From the NCBI GenBank assembly GCA_005880795.1, contig VBGP01000008.1, forward strand, positions 92,681 to 156,680: a stretch of DNA of 64,000 bases, given 5' to 3'. The stretch's first letter is position 1, and each line of letters opens with the position of its first letter. The notes below the pieces were generated by a model that worked only from the letters and a program-made list of their open reading frames with translations, had not been told where the DNA came from and searched no databases. Shown here in pieces: positions 29,154 through 37,717 of the stretch. A program made the translations under genes and the position numbers. This stretch comes from Chloroflexota bacterium. Its GTDB lineage: Bacteria; Chloroflexota; Dormibacteria; Dormibacterales; Dormibacteraceae.

Positions 29154-30119
29154 ATGGGTGTGGAAACCAAACCGAAGGCTGCGGTGAAGAAGCCGTCGGC
29201 CCATCCGAACACGTGGGTCTTCTTCGAAGGCGAGTTCGCTCGGTACAACGACGTGAAGCTGGGCCTGATGACCCACGCACTCCACTACGGCACGGCTGTC
29301 TTCGAGGGCATCCGCGCCTACTGGAACGAAAAGAAGGGCCAGCTGTTCCTGCTTCAGGCCGCGGCCCACTACGACCGCATGCAACGCTCCGCCAACGTAA
29401 TGCGCATGAAGCTGCCCTTCTCGACTGAAGAGCTGGTCAACTTCACAGTCGAGCTGCTGCGCCGCAACGAGTTCAAGTCGGATGTATATGTTCGGCCGCT
29501 CCTCTACACGTCGAGCGAGGAGATCGGCGTCCGCCTCCACAACTTGAACCGCGGCTTTTTCATCTACGCCATCCCATTCGGCAACTACGTCGAGGTCGAA
29601 GCGGGCATTCGATGCATGGTCAGCACGTGGCGCCGCGTCCCCGACCAGGCGCTCCCCGCTCGCGCCAAGATCACCGGTTCCTACGCGCAGGCCGCGCTCG
29701 CCAAATCGGAGGCGGTGGAGAACGGTTTCGATGAGGCCATAGTCCTTTCCGTAGACGGCCACGTGTCGGAAGGCTCCGCCGAGAACCTCTTCATGCTCAA
29801 GGACGGCGGCTTCATCACCCCACCGGTGACCGACGACATCCTGGAAGGTGTCACGCGAAGCCTGCTGATCAAGGTGATCAAAGACGAGCTGAACTTGCCT
29901 GTGCTCGAGCGAAGCATCGACCGCACGGAGCTCTACACCTGCGACGAGCTGCTCCTTTGTGGGACGGGGGCGCAGATCTCGCCCGTGATCGAGGTCGACC
30001 GCAGACCTGTCGGTAACGGCCGGGTTGGTGAGTTCACGCAGGAGCTGCAGAACATCTACTTCGGCGCGGTCCGCGGCGACACACCGAAGTACAAGGACTG
30101 GACCATCCCCGTTTACTAG
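29154..30119 (+). CDS. ilvE: Branched-chain amino acid aminotransferase
   Basis: A 321-residue fold-IV PLP enzyme that makes Leu, Ile and Val from their keto acids. HYGTAVFEGIRAY, the Schiff-base lysine in PARAKITGSYAQAALAKSEA, and SEGSAENLFMLKDG are present. The lone 20-residue Lys-rich N-terminus precedes the usual family start. It stands alone behind a leaderless-type promoter. Confidence 0.95.
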   Translation: MGVETKPKAAVKKPSAHPNTWVFFEGEFARYNDVKLGLMTHALHYGTAVFEGIRAYWNEKKGQLFLLQAAAHYDRMQRSANVMRMKLPFSTEELVNFTVELLRRNEFKSDVYVRPLLYTSSEEIGVRLHNLNRGFFIYAIPFGNYVEVEAGIRCMVSTWRRVPDQALPARAKITGSYAQAALAKSEAVENGFDEAIVLSVDGHVSEGSAENLFMLKDGGFITPPVTDDILEGVTRSLLIKVIKDELNLPVLERSIDRTELYTCDELLLCGTGAQISPVIEVDRRPVGNGRVGEFTQELQNIYFGAVRGDTPKYKDWTIPVY

Positions 30120-30135
30120 ATGGCCGGTCCCCTTC

Positions 30136-30197
30136 CGGATAGTCCGGACTATCCGAGATTTGCGACGGACTTCATGGCGATTCGTCCGGACTAACCG
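30136..30197. promoter_or_regulatory. 20-bp perfect palindrome plus half-site before glycerate kinase
   Basis: CGGATAGTCCGGACTATCCG (30136-30155) is a perfect palindrome; GTCCGGACTAACCG at 30184-30197 repeats its right half with one mismatch, ending three bases before the ATG. A dimeric repressor could bind here and block expression; the protein is unknown. Confidence 0.6.
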
Positions 30198-30200
30198 AAC

Positions 30201-31334
30201 ATGGCGCCCGGGATGAAGGTGGTCGTCGCGCCCAACGCGTTCAAAGGAACCCTTACTGCCCCCCAGGCCGCGGCTGCGATTGCGCGTGGCGTCCGCGAGG
30301 TCTTTCCTGACGCTGAGGTTATGGAGGTTCCAGTCGCCGACGGCGGCGACGGGACGGTCGAGGCGCTGGTCACAGCCAACCGGGGCGAATACCTCACCGC
30401 GCAGGTCGAGGGTCCGCTCGGTGACCCTGTCACCGCCAGGTATGGCCGCATGGGCTCAGGCGCGGTTGTCGAGCTGGCCGCGGCCAGCGGCCTGGCGTTG
30501 ATTCCCCCCGAGCGCCGTGATCCCCGCCGGGCATCCACGTTCGGCTTCGGCCAGCTCCTCATGGCGGCGCGGCGGGACACCATCCGTCTCATCGTTGGAA
30601 TCGGCGGCTCGGCCACCAACGACGGGGGCGCCGGCATGGCGCAGGCCCTCGGCTACCGCCTGCTCGACAAGTCCGGCACGGACCTGCCGCGGGGTGGAGC
30701 AGCCCTGGCCCGGCTCGAGCGAATCGACGCCTCTGGGTTCAAACCGTGGGCGCCGGCGGTCGAGGTCAGGGTCGCCTGCGACGTGACCAACCCCCTGACC
30801 GGCTCCCGGGGCGCCAGCGCCGTCTACGGACCTCAGAAGGGCGCGGACAAGGCCGCCGTCAGGGAGCTGGACGCAGCCCTGGCCCGGCTGGCCGAGGTCA
30901 TCGAGCGCGATCTCGGCAAGCGCGTGGCGGATGTCCCTGGAGCGGGCGCGGCGGGTGGGACGGGCGCCGGGCTCATGGCCTTCCTCGACGCCTCGCTGGT
31001 CCCCGGCGCACCGCTCGTGGTCGAGGCGGCCGGCCTCGACGCGAAGCTGGCCGAGGCTGACCTTGTGATCACCGGCGAAGGCCGGGTCGACGAGCAGACC
31101 GCCTATGGCAAGGCCCCTGGCGAGGTGGCCAAACGAGCCCAGGCGGCCGGTGTGCCCGTGATCCTCCTGGCCGGAAGCAAGGGTCCGGGTTGGGAGGCGT
31201 TGACGCGGTCAGGCGTCACATCGGTCGTCACGCTCACGGACGGCGGCTCGGACCTGCGGCAGGCCTTAAACGACCCAGAGGGGATGCTAATCCGGGCCAC
31301 CGTAGTAGCCTGCCGCAGTCGTAAATGGACGTAG
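30201..31334 (+). CDS. Glycerate kinase (GlxK/GarK family)
   Basis: A 377-residue glycerate 2-kinase. VVVAPNAFKGTLTAPQAA, VADGGDGTVEAL, GIGGSATNDGGAGMAQALG and TGEGRVDEQTAYGKAPGEVAKRA are family signatures. The ATG at 30213 (MKVVVAPNAFKG) fits the family start better than 30201. It could phosphorylate glycerate made by the 2-hydroxyacid dehydrogenase at 58.7 kb. It overlaps the sigma factor gene by 10 bp. Confidence 0.93.
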   Translation: MAPGMKVVVAPNAFKGTLTAPQAAAAIARGVREVFPDAEVMEVPVADGGDGTVEALVTANRGEYLTAQVEGPLGDPVTARYGRMGSGAVVELAAASGLALIPPERRDPRRASTFGFGQLLMAARRDTIRLIVGIGGSATNDGGAGMAQALGYRLLDKSGTDLPRGGAALARLERIDASGFKPWAPAVEVRVACDVTNPLTGSRGASAVYGPQKGADKAAVRELDAALARLAEVIERDLGKRVADVPGAGAAGGTGAGLMAFLDASLVPGAPLVVEAAGLDAKLAEADLVITGEGRVDEQTAYGKAPGEVAKRAQAAGVPVILLAGSKGPGWEALTRSGVTSVVTLTDGGSDLRQALNDPEGMLIRATVVACRSRKWT

Positions 31335-32107
31335 AGGAAGACAAACCGGCGCCGCATGAAGGCCCCGGCCCGAGCGACGTCGAGCTGGTCAGGGCGTATC
31401 GGAACGGTGAAGTACACGCGTTCGAAGAGCTGCACAGGCGCTACGTCGCGTCCATCTACCGGCTTGTCCGCCGCAAGCTTGGCGACGCCCTGCTTGCCGA
31501 GGACATCGCGCAGGAAACCTTCATGAAGGCCCTCCGGATGATGGACCGGGTCGACGACTCGTTCAACTTCGGCGGCTGGATCCACACCGTCGCCCGCAAT
31601 CTTTGCTACGACGAGCTGCGGCGGCGGCAGCGGGATCTCCGGGCCGACGGCGCGACCGAAGAGGAAGACGACGAGCTGATGTCAAACCTGCCGTCGACGG
31701 CCAAGGCCTTCGACCCGGTCCAGGTCCAAGAATCGAACGAGACCCGCCGCCAGGTCTGGCACGTGGCGCAGCGATTGCCCGAGAAATACCGCCTGGTCCT
31801 GACGCTGCGCGAGCTCCAGGACATGAGCTACCGCCAGATCGCCCGCACCCTGAAGATGTCCGAGAGCGCGGTCGAGACGCTGCTGTACAGGGCGCGTCTG
31901 CGCTTCAAAGAGGAATACCTCGCCTCCCAGCGCGAGGGCGATCTCACCCACGAGGAGGCCGTGCCGCTGCTCGCGCCCTACCTCGCGGGAAAACTGCGCC
32001 GCCCGCAGGCGGAGGCAGTTCGAAACCACATCGCAACGTGCACCAAGTGCGCCCGCCGACTAGGCCGGAGAAAGCTCCGAGACCAGCGCAGGAGTGAAGC
32101 TAGATGA
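31325..32107 (+). CDS. ECF sigma factor with C-terminal zinc-finger-like extension
   Basis: A 260-residue group IV sigma factor. Region 2 (ELHRRYVASIYRLVRRKLGD, AEDIAQETFMKAL, FGGWIHTVARNLCYDELRRR) and region 4 (LPEKYRLVLTLRELQDMSYRQIARTL, SESAVETLLYRARLRF) are complete. After residue 200 the protein continues with THEEAVPLLAPYLAGKLRR and NHIATCTKCARRL, resembling the zf-HC2/ZAS domain normally found in separate anti-sigma factors (His...His-x3-Cys-x2-Cys). No separate anti-sigma gene is nearby. Confidence 0.9.
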   Translation: MDVEEDKPAPHEGPGPSDVELVRAYRNGEVHAFEELHRRYVASIYRLVRRKLGDALLAEDIAQETFMKALRMMDRVDDSFNFGGWIHTVARNLCYDELRRRQRDLRADGATEEEDDELMSNLPSTAKAFDPVQVQESNETRRQVWHVAQRLPEKYRLVLTLRELQDMSYRQIARTLKMSESAVETLLYRARLRFKEEYLASQREGDLTHEEAVPLLAPYLAGKLRRPQAEAVRNHIATCTKCARRLGRRKLRDQRRSEAR

Positions 32108-32129
32108 GGGTTAGTACAGTAGGTGTGAG

Positions 32130-32687
32130 ATGGCCAGGATAGTCGTTCGCTTTTTCGACGACGAGACCGTGGAAGGGGTCGCCCGCGATCTCGATTTCGA
32201 CGAACCCGACTTCCTGGTCGAGGTCGACGATGCCGGTGGCCTGGAGAACAACGAAACCGCCTGGATTCCCCTGACTGCCGTCAAGTGGGTGGAGCTGCAG
32301 CGCGACAAGGAGCTCGCCGACACCCCCACGCGCAAGGTCGCGATCCGCTTCCTCGACGGAGAGGTCCTGCGCGGTCACCTAGACGGCACCCTGGAGCGCC
32401 ACCGGTACGGGGTCGTGCTGCACCTGCACGCCGAGCAGAGCGACAGCCCGATTCGCAAGCTCGGCATCCCCTTCTCCGCGGTCAAGGCTCTGTTCTTCGT
32501 CCGCGAGTTCGACGCGCGGGGTGAGGAGGCGGGCACAGCCTCTGACGCCTACCTGGCGCGGCGGACGATGGCGCCCCTGCTCGACGTGCTCGAGGAGATG
32601 GACATGCTGACCCGACTCCATCGAGACGGCCTCCTCTCCGACCACGAATACGCGAGCAAGCGCACACTCGTTCTAGAGCGCCTCTAG
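32130..32687 (+). CDS. Conserved hypothetical protein with two beta-rich repeats
   Basis: A 185-residue soluble protein. Two related segments, VRFFDDETVEGVARDLDFDE and IRFLDGEVLRGHLDGTLER, each followed by a strand ending in IPLTAVKWVEL or IPFSAVKALFFV, suggest a duplicated small beta domain. The C-terminus (LDVLEEMDMLTRLHRDGLLSDHEY) resembles a SHOCT-type helix pair. Function unknown. TACAGT lies nine bases before the ATG. Confidence 0.7.
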   Translation: MARIVVRFFDDETVEGVARDLDFDEPDFLVEVDDAGGLENNETAWIPLTAVKWVELQRDKELADTPTRKVAIRFLDGEVLRGHLDGTLERHRYGVVLHLHAEQSDSPIRKLGIPFSAVKALFFVREFDARGEEAGTASDAYLARRTMAPLLDVLEEMDMLTRLHRDGLLSDHEYASKRTLVLERL

Positions 32688-32740
32688 GCCCTTTCCTCCC
32701 GATTTATGGGCAGGCGGCGGCGGAGCCGGCGGAGGGCCCG

Positions 32741-32746
32741 TAGAAT
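32741..32746 (+). promoter_or_regulatory. -10 element of pdxS, leaderless layout
   Basis: TAGAAT seven bases before the GTG at 32754, the clearest leaderless-type promoter in the window. Confidence 0.6.
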
Positions 32747-32753
32747 TTCGAAC

Positions 32754-33671
32754 GTGGCCGAACGCAACGGTGCCCGCGACGGGAACGGATCCGTCAAAGG
32801 GTCCTTCAAAGTCAAGGCAGGACTCGCCCAGATGCTGAAAGGCGGCGTGATCATGGACGTCGTCACGCCTGAGCACGCCCGCATCGCCCAGGAAGCCGGC
32901 GCATGCGCTGTGATGGCGCTGGAACGCGTGCCGGCCGACATCCGCAGGGAAGGAGGCGTGGCCAGGATGTCCGATCCGGACCTGATCAAGTCGATCATGG
33001 CCGCGGTGACGATCCCGGTCATGGCGAAGTGCCGGATCGGCCACTTCGTCGAGGCCCAGATCCTGGAAGCGCTCGGCATCGACTACATCGACGAGTCGGA
33101 GGTGCTTACCCCGGCCGACGAGGAAAACCACATCGACAAGCACCCGTTCAAGGTTCCGTTCGTCTGCGGCTGCCGCGACCTCGGCGAGGCGACACGGCGG
33201 ATCGCGGAAGGCGCGGCCATGATCCGGACCAAGGGCGAAGCGGGTACGGGCAACGTCGTCGAGGCGGTCCGGCACGCGCGCGCGGTCAACGCCGGCATTC
33301 GCAAGCTTCAGGGCATGAACCACGCGGAGCTCGTGCATGAGGCCAAGCAGATCGGCGCGCCGGTCGAGGTGCTCGCCGAGTGCCAGAAGCTCGGCCGCCT
33401 GCCGGTGGTCAACTTCGCGGCGGGAGGGATCGCGACGCCGGCCGACGCCGCGCTCATGATGCAGCTGGGGGTCGACGGGGTGTTCGTCGGGTCAGGCATC
33501 TTCAAGGCCGAGGACCCGTTGAAGCGTGCCAAGGCGATCGTCGCGGCGACCACCTATTTCGACAAGCCGGAAGTGCTGGCCGAGGTCTCAGCCGGGTTGG
33601 GCAAGGCCATGCAAGGCCTCGAGATTCCCGCCATCCCAAAGGACGAGCTGCTCGCTGCCCGAGGCTGGTAG
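32754..33671 (+). CDS. pdxS: Pyridoxal 5'-phosphate synthase, PdxS subunit
   Basis: Makes PLP from ribose 5-phosphate, glyceraldehyde 3-phosphate and ammonia. The 305-residue barrel has both reactive lysines ([12 protein letters not shown] and [12 protein letters not shown]). I chose GTG 32754; the ORF-track start at 32706 adds an Arg-rich run and lies upstream of the promoter. Paired with pdxT. Confidence 0.96.
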   Translation: MAERNGARDGNGSVKGSFKVKAGLAQMLKGGVIMDVVTPEHARIAQEAGACAVMALERVPADIRREGGVARMSDPDLIKSIMAAVTIPVMAKCRIGHFVEAQILEALGIDYIDESEVLTPADEENHIDKHPFKVPFVCGCRDLGEATRRIAEGAAMIRTKGEAGTGNVVEAVRHARAVNAGIRKLQGMNHAELVHEAKQIGAPVEVLAECQKLGRLPVVNFAAGGIATPADAALMMQLGVDGVFVGSGIFKAEDPLKRAKAIVAATTYFDKPEVLAEVSAGLGKAMQGLEIPAIPKDELLAARGW

Positions 33672-34266
33672 CTCTAAGGGGAGCAAAAGCCCACTCATCG
33701 GGGTCCTCGCGATGCAGGGTGCTTTTGAGGAGCACATGCGCGCACTCGAAGCGGCCGGCGCCCGCACCCGCCTGGTCCGCACGCGCGAAGACCTCGAGGA
33801 GCTCGACGGCATCGTGCTTCCAGGCGGCGAGAGCACGACGATGACGATGCTGATGGAGCGCGTCGGCCTCCTCGAGCCGGTGCGCGAGGCGATCCAAGCC
33901 GGCCTCGCAACCCTCGCCACATGCGCCGGCATGGTCGTTTTGGCGCGAGAGATCACTGACGGCATGCCCGAGCAAAAGGGACTCGGATTGCTCGACATCG
34001 GCGTCCGTCGCAACGGCTACGGCCGCCAGGTCGAGAGCTTCGAGTCTCCGCTGCACATCGAAGGTATGGATGGGACCGATTTCCCCGGTGTCTTCATCCG
34101 CTCTCCGCTCGTGGAGCGGACCGGCGACGTGAAGGTGATGGCCACGTACGACGGGCATCCGGTCGCGGTGCGACAGGGTCGCATCGTGGCGCTTTGTTTC
34201 CACCCCGAGCTGACCTCGGACCTCCGCCTGCATCGCGAGTTCGTGCGCCTGGCGGCGAGTCGATGA
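33655..34266 (+). CDS. pdxT: PLP synthase glutaminase, PdxT subunit; start probably CTG
   Basis: Class I glutaminase that feeds ammonia to Pdx[24 protein letters not shown], nucleophile in [16 protein letters not shown] and CFHPE are present. Upstream of ATG 33712, which would delete the first strand (IGVLA), the frame has no ATG, GTG or TTG back to a GTG far inside pdxS at 33526; CTG 33655 is the only near-cognate start, overlapping pdxS by 17 bp. An AAGGGGAG sequence lies at 33676-33683, so the exact start is unsettled. Confidence 0.88.
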   Translation: MPEAGSSKGSKSPLIGVLAMQGAFEEHMRALEAAGARTRLVRTREDLEELDGIVLPGGESTTMTMLMERVGLLEPVREAIQAGLATLATCAGMVVLAREITDGMPEQKGLGLLDIGVRRNGYGRQVESFESPLHIEGMDGTDFPGVFIRSPLVERTGDVKVMATYDGHPVAVRQGRIVALCFHPELTSDLRLHREFVRLAASR

Positions 34267-35210
34267 AAATTCGTACTGCCGGCCTCCTCGACCTGGCCCG
34301 CATCGAGGAGATGCATCGCTCATCGGACATTCGACTGAGCGAGGCCGCGCCTCCGGCGGCACGCTTGTGGTCCCTGTTCAGCTCCACGCTTTCCGCGCTG
34401 CTGCCGCTGTCGCAAGAGACGTTGATGTACGTCGCGGAAGGAAATGGCAAGGTGCTGGGATACATCCAGGCCTCGGGCCAGCCCCTCAGTCTCGACCTGC
34501 GCCGGGCTCGCGTTCTCCAGGTGCTCAACCTGCAGGTGGCGGATGAGGCTGATCCGGACGAGGTCGCGCCGGCGCTGGTCATGCATCTCTGCAACCAGGC
34601 GCTCGAGCGCGGAGCGCTGCGGCTGTTCGTCCGCCTGCCCGACCGCGACGCGCTGCTGCCGGCCTTCCGCCTGCAGGGATTTCGCCAGTACGCGACGGAG
34701 CAGGTCGTCTACTCGGAAGACCCGAAGCGGCGCGGCGACCAGTTTCCGCAAGGCCTGCGTCCCACCAAACGAGGCGACGATCGGCGCCTCTACCAGCTCT
34801 ATCGCAAGGTGACGCCGCAGGGCGTGTCGCAGCTCGAGGCGCCGACCTATCGCGAGTGGAGGGCGCTGCACACCGGGGAGCTGAGCGGTGGCGACGTCGT
34901 CGATCGGATCGAGGTCGTAGGTTGGGTGCGAATGCAGCGCGGGACGGGCGCCCGACCGAACACTCTCCAGTTCATGGCATTGCCCGAAAATCCGCTTCCC
35001 GCCGAGCTGGCGGATTACGGGATCTCGCTTCTGGGTGACTCCGGGGCGCCGGCCTGGTCGAGCCTCCGTCACTATGATTCGCACATGATCGACGCCCTTC
35101 GAGGGCGTGGGTTTAACGTCTTGCTGACACAGTTGTTGCTGGTCAAAGAGCTGGCACTGCGCGTGCCCAAGCCCGTGCGCGAGAAAGGACTGGTGCCGTC
35201 GTTCGGATGA
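34263..35210 (+). CDS. GNAT-like acetyltransferase domain protein
   Basis: A 315-residue protein starting with [22 protein letters not shown], a typical GNAT first strand and helix; LGYIQASGQPL and NQALERGALRLFVRLPDRDALLPAFRLQGFRQY match the acetyl-CoA-binding half. The C-terminal 150 residues may be a second, degenerate GNAT fold. Substrate unknown. ATGA overlaps join it to pdxT and the R3H ATPase gene. Confidence 0.75.
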   Translation: MKIRTAGLLDLARIEEMHRSSDIRLSEAAPPAARLWSLFSSTLSALLPLSQETLMYVAEGNGKVLGYIQASGQPLSLDLRRARVLQVLNLQVADEADPDEVAPALVMHLCNQALERGALRLFVRLPDRDALLPAFRLQGFRQYATEQVVYSEDPKRRGDQFPQGLRPTKRGDDRRLYQLYRKVTPQGVSQLEAPTYREWRALHTGELSGGDVVDRIEVVGWVRMQRGTGARPNTLQFMALPENPLPAELADYGISLLGDSGAPAWSSLRHYDSHMIDALRGRGFNVLLTQLLLVKELALRVPKPVREKGLVPSFG

Positions 35211-36751
35211 TGGCTCAAGCGAGGCAGCAATCTCGCGCAGTGAACTGGGACGAGGAGGTCGAGCTCCTCGCGCGGGCCCTGCCACCCGATCTAGCGCGAG
35301 CACTGCACGAGCGGACCGATCCAAGGGAGCTTTTGGAGATCGTGCTCGACCTGGGCCGCGAGCCCGAAGCCCGCGTCCCTGGTCGCGAGGTGCTGCTGGC
35401 GGACCATCCTGTCTCGGCGTCCGACCTCGATCACGTGGCCAACAACGTCGGCCAGTTCGGCGACGACAACCGCGCCGGAATCGAGCGCACGCTGCATCGC
35501 GTTTCGGCGATTCGCAACCGGTCCGGCAGGATCGTCGGCCTGACCATGCGGGTTGGGCGCGCGGTCACCGGGACTGGCGAGATCATCCGCGACATCGTCG
35601 TGAGCGGGCAGAGCATTCTCTTGCTCGGCCGTCCGGGGATCGGCAAGACCACGATGCTGCGCGAGTGCGCGCGGCTGCTCGCCGACGAGCTGCGCAAGAG
35701 AGTCGTGATCGTCGACACCTCGAACGAGATCGGAGGAGACGGCGACATCCCGCATCCTGGCATCGGCCGGGCGCGCCGGATGCAGGTGAAGACTCCGCTT
35801 CTGCAGCACGCGGTGATGATCGAGGCGGTCGAGAACCACATGCCCGAGGTGATCGTCATCGACGAGATCGGCACCGAGCTCGAGGCCGCGGCCGCGCGCA
35901 CCATCGCCGAGCGCGGCGTGCAGCTGATCGCGACCGCGCACGGCCAGACGCTCGAGAACCTGCTCGTCAACCCGACCCTCAACGACCTGCTCGGCGGCAT
36001 CCAGAGCGTGACCCTTTCCGACGAGGAGGCCCGCCGCCGTGGAACGCAGAAGTCGGTGCTCGAGCGGAAGGCGCCGCCGACGTTCGACGTGCTGGTCGAG
36101 ATCCAGGACCGCGACCGCGTCGCGATCCACCAACCGCTCGCCGACGTCGTCGACACGGCGCTCCGGGGCCCGATGCAGACGCCCAAGATTCGGGTCCGCA
36201 CCCGAGAGGGCCGCGTGATATCGAACGTCGATGCGCCGGTGGTCGTCGCCTCGGAACCGCTTGCCCCCGCGGCCAACAACAGGCCGCTCGGCATCTTTCC
36301 CTACGGGGTCAGCCGGCATCACGTCGAGCAGTCGATCCGGGAGCTCGACATCCCTGTCCGGGTGCTGGGCAACCTCGACGGCGCGGGTGCGGTTCTAACG
36401 CTGAAAAATCACTACCGCCGGCGCCCCGACAGCCTGCGCCAGGCCGAAAGTCGCGGCCTCCCCATCCACATCCTCAAGAGCAACTCGGTGAGCCAGGTAC
36501 GGGATGCGCTGGCGCGCATCTACGGCGTGGACAAGGAGGACGAGGCGACGACTCGAGCCCTGGCCGAGGCGGCGGCGGCGATCCGGCAGGTCAAGGCGAC
36601 CCTGCGGCCCGTTGAGATCTCGCCCCAGAACGCCTACCTGCGGAGGCTCCAGCATCAATTGGTTGCCGAGAACGACCTGTCGGCGCGCAGCACCGGGAAA
36701 GAGCCGCAGCGCCGGCTGCGCATAACCCCATCCCCAGAGGAACCCGCCTAG
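35207..36751 (+). CDS. AAA ATPase with C-terminal R3H domain (SpoIIIAA/Ycf45-like)
   Basis: A 514-residue protein. An N-terminal domain (to about 120) precedes a P-loop ATPase with Walker A LLGRPGIGKTTMLRE, Walker B VIVIDEIGTELEA and the sensor TAHGQ. The last 60 residues fit an R3H single-stranded nucleic-acid domain (YLRRLQHQLVAENDL...SRSTGKEPQRRLRI-like). Relatives are widespread in cyanobacteria and Firmicutes with unclear function. Confidence 0.88.
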   Translation: MMAQARQQSRAVNWDEEVELLARALPPDLARALHERTDPRELLEIVLDLGREPEARVPGREVLLADHPVSASDLDHVANNVGQFGDDNRAGIERTLHRVSAIRNRSGRIVGLTMRVGRAVTGTGEIIRDIVVSGQSILLLGRPGIGKTTMLRECARLLADELRKRVVIVDTSNEIGGDGDIPHPGIGRARRMQVKTPLLQHAVMIEAVENHMPEVIVIDEIGTELEAAAARTIAERGVQLIATAHGQTLENLLVNPTLNDLLGGIQSVTLSDEEARRRGTQKSVLERKAPPTFDVLVEIQDRDRVAIHQPLADVVDTALRGPMQTPKIRVRTREGRVISNVDAPVVVASEPLAPAANNRPLGIFPYGVSRHHVEQSIRELDIPVRVLGNLDGAGAVLTLKNHYRRRPDSLRQAESRGLPIHILKSNSVSQVRDALARIYGVDKEDEATTRALAEAAAAIRQVKATLRPVEISPQNAYLRRLQHQLVAENDLSARSTGKEPQRRLRITPSPEEPA

Positions 36752-36769
36752 TACGCTTCCCGCGCACAG

Positions 36770-37378
36770 ATGGCAAAGCGCGGGTTGTTCATCACGTTCG
36801 AGGGCACCGAGGGCTCAGGCAAGACCACCCAGGCTGAGCTGCTCGGCGAGTGGCTCGCCAAGCGGGACCCGGTGGTCGTGCGGGAGCCGGGAGGCACCGA
36901 GCTCGGGGAGCAGATCCGCGATGTCCTTCTCTACAAGGGCCTCGAGATCGACGCCGAAGCGGAGATGTACCTCTTCATGGCCTCGCGCAGGCAGCTGATC
37001 GCGGAGGTCATCGCTCCCGCCCTGGCGTCGGGCCAGGTGGTGATCGCCGACCGCTTTCACGATTCGACGCTTGCCTACCAGGGCGGTGGCCGAGGCATAC
37101 CGACGACCTGGCCCCCGACCTTTCCCCGCCCCGACATCACCTTTCTGCTCGAGGGTCCGGTCGAGACCGGCCTGAGCCGCCACGAGCAGGCGGGCAAGAG
37201 CAAGGACCGGATGGAGCAGGAGTCGATCGATTTCCACCGCAAGGTCGCCGAGGCGTACGACAAGCTGGCCACGGCCGAGCCTTCTCGATTCGTCCGGCTT
37301 GATGCGACCGGCTCGCGCGACAAGATCCACCTCGAGGTTCGCGATCACCTCAAGCCGCTCCTAGAAGGCAAGGATTGA
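36770..37378 (+). CDS. tmk: Thymidylate kinase
   Basis: Phosphorylates dTMP to dTDP. The 202-residue protein has P-loop FEGTEGSGKTTQ, REPGGTELGEQIR and the DRFHDSTLAYQG motif. TACGCT lies 12 bases upstream of the ATG. It overlaps the PII-like gene at TTGA. Confidence 0.96.
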   Translation: MAKRGLFITFEGTEGSGKTTQAELLGEWLAKRDPVVVREPGGTELGEQIRDVLLYKGLEIDAEAEMYLFMASRRQLIAEVIAPALASGQVVIADRFHDSTLAYQGGGRGIPTTWPPTFPRPDITFLLEGPVETGLSRHEQAGKSKDRMEQESIDFHRKVAEAYDKLATAEPSRFVRLDATGSRDKIHLEVRDHLKPLLEGKD

Positions 37379-37704
37379 AGCTCATCATCGCCGTGGTCCA
37401 GGGCGAGGACGCCCAGCGCACAGTGCTCGCTTTGACCGATAAGGGGATCAGCTCGACGAGAGTCGCCTCCAGCGGAGGCTTCTTGCAGCAGGGCAACGCC
37501 ACGCTGTTGGTCGGCGTCGACGACGGCCAGGTGACCGATGCGCTCGAGGTCATTCGTGCGAACTGCCACGAGCGCAGCCGTTACCTGACTCCGGTCCCGC
37601 CGCTGGCCGAACCCGGCGAGTTCTTCATGGCTTTTCCCGTGGAGGTCCAGGTGGGCGGCGCCACAGTTTTCGTCGTACCGGTGGATTCCTTCGAGAAGAT
37701 CTGA
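37375..37704 (+). CDS. PII-like cyclic-di-AMP receptor family protein (DarA/PstA type)
   Basis: A 109-residue DUF970 protein: MKLIIAVVQGEDAQRTVLALTDKGISSTRVASSGGFLQQGNATLLVGVDD contains the ligand-binding loop set, and it ends GGATVFVVPVDSFEKI. Firmicute relatives bind c-di-AMP. TTG start coupled to tmk, as in Bacillus, supporting the assignment. Split here only to keep motifs short: TRVASSGGF and GNATLLVGV are the key segments. Confidence 0.9.
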   Translation: MKLIIAVVQGEDAQRTVLALTDKGISSTRVASSGGFLQQGNATLLVGVDDGQVTDALEVIRANCHERSRYLTPVPPLAEPGEFFMAFPVEVQVGGATVFVVPVDSFEKI

Positions 37705-37717
37705 GCCAGGACTTTTC

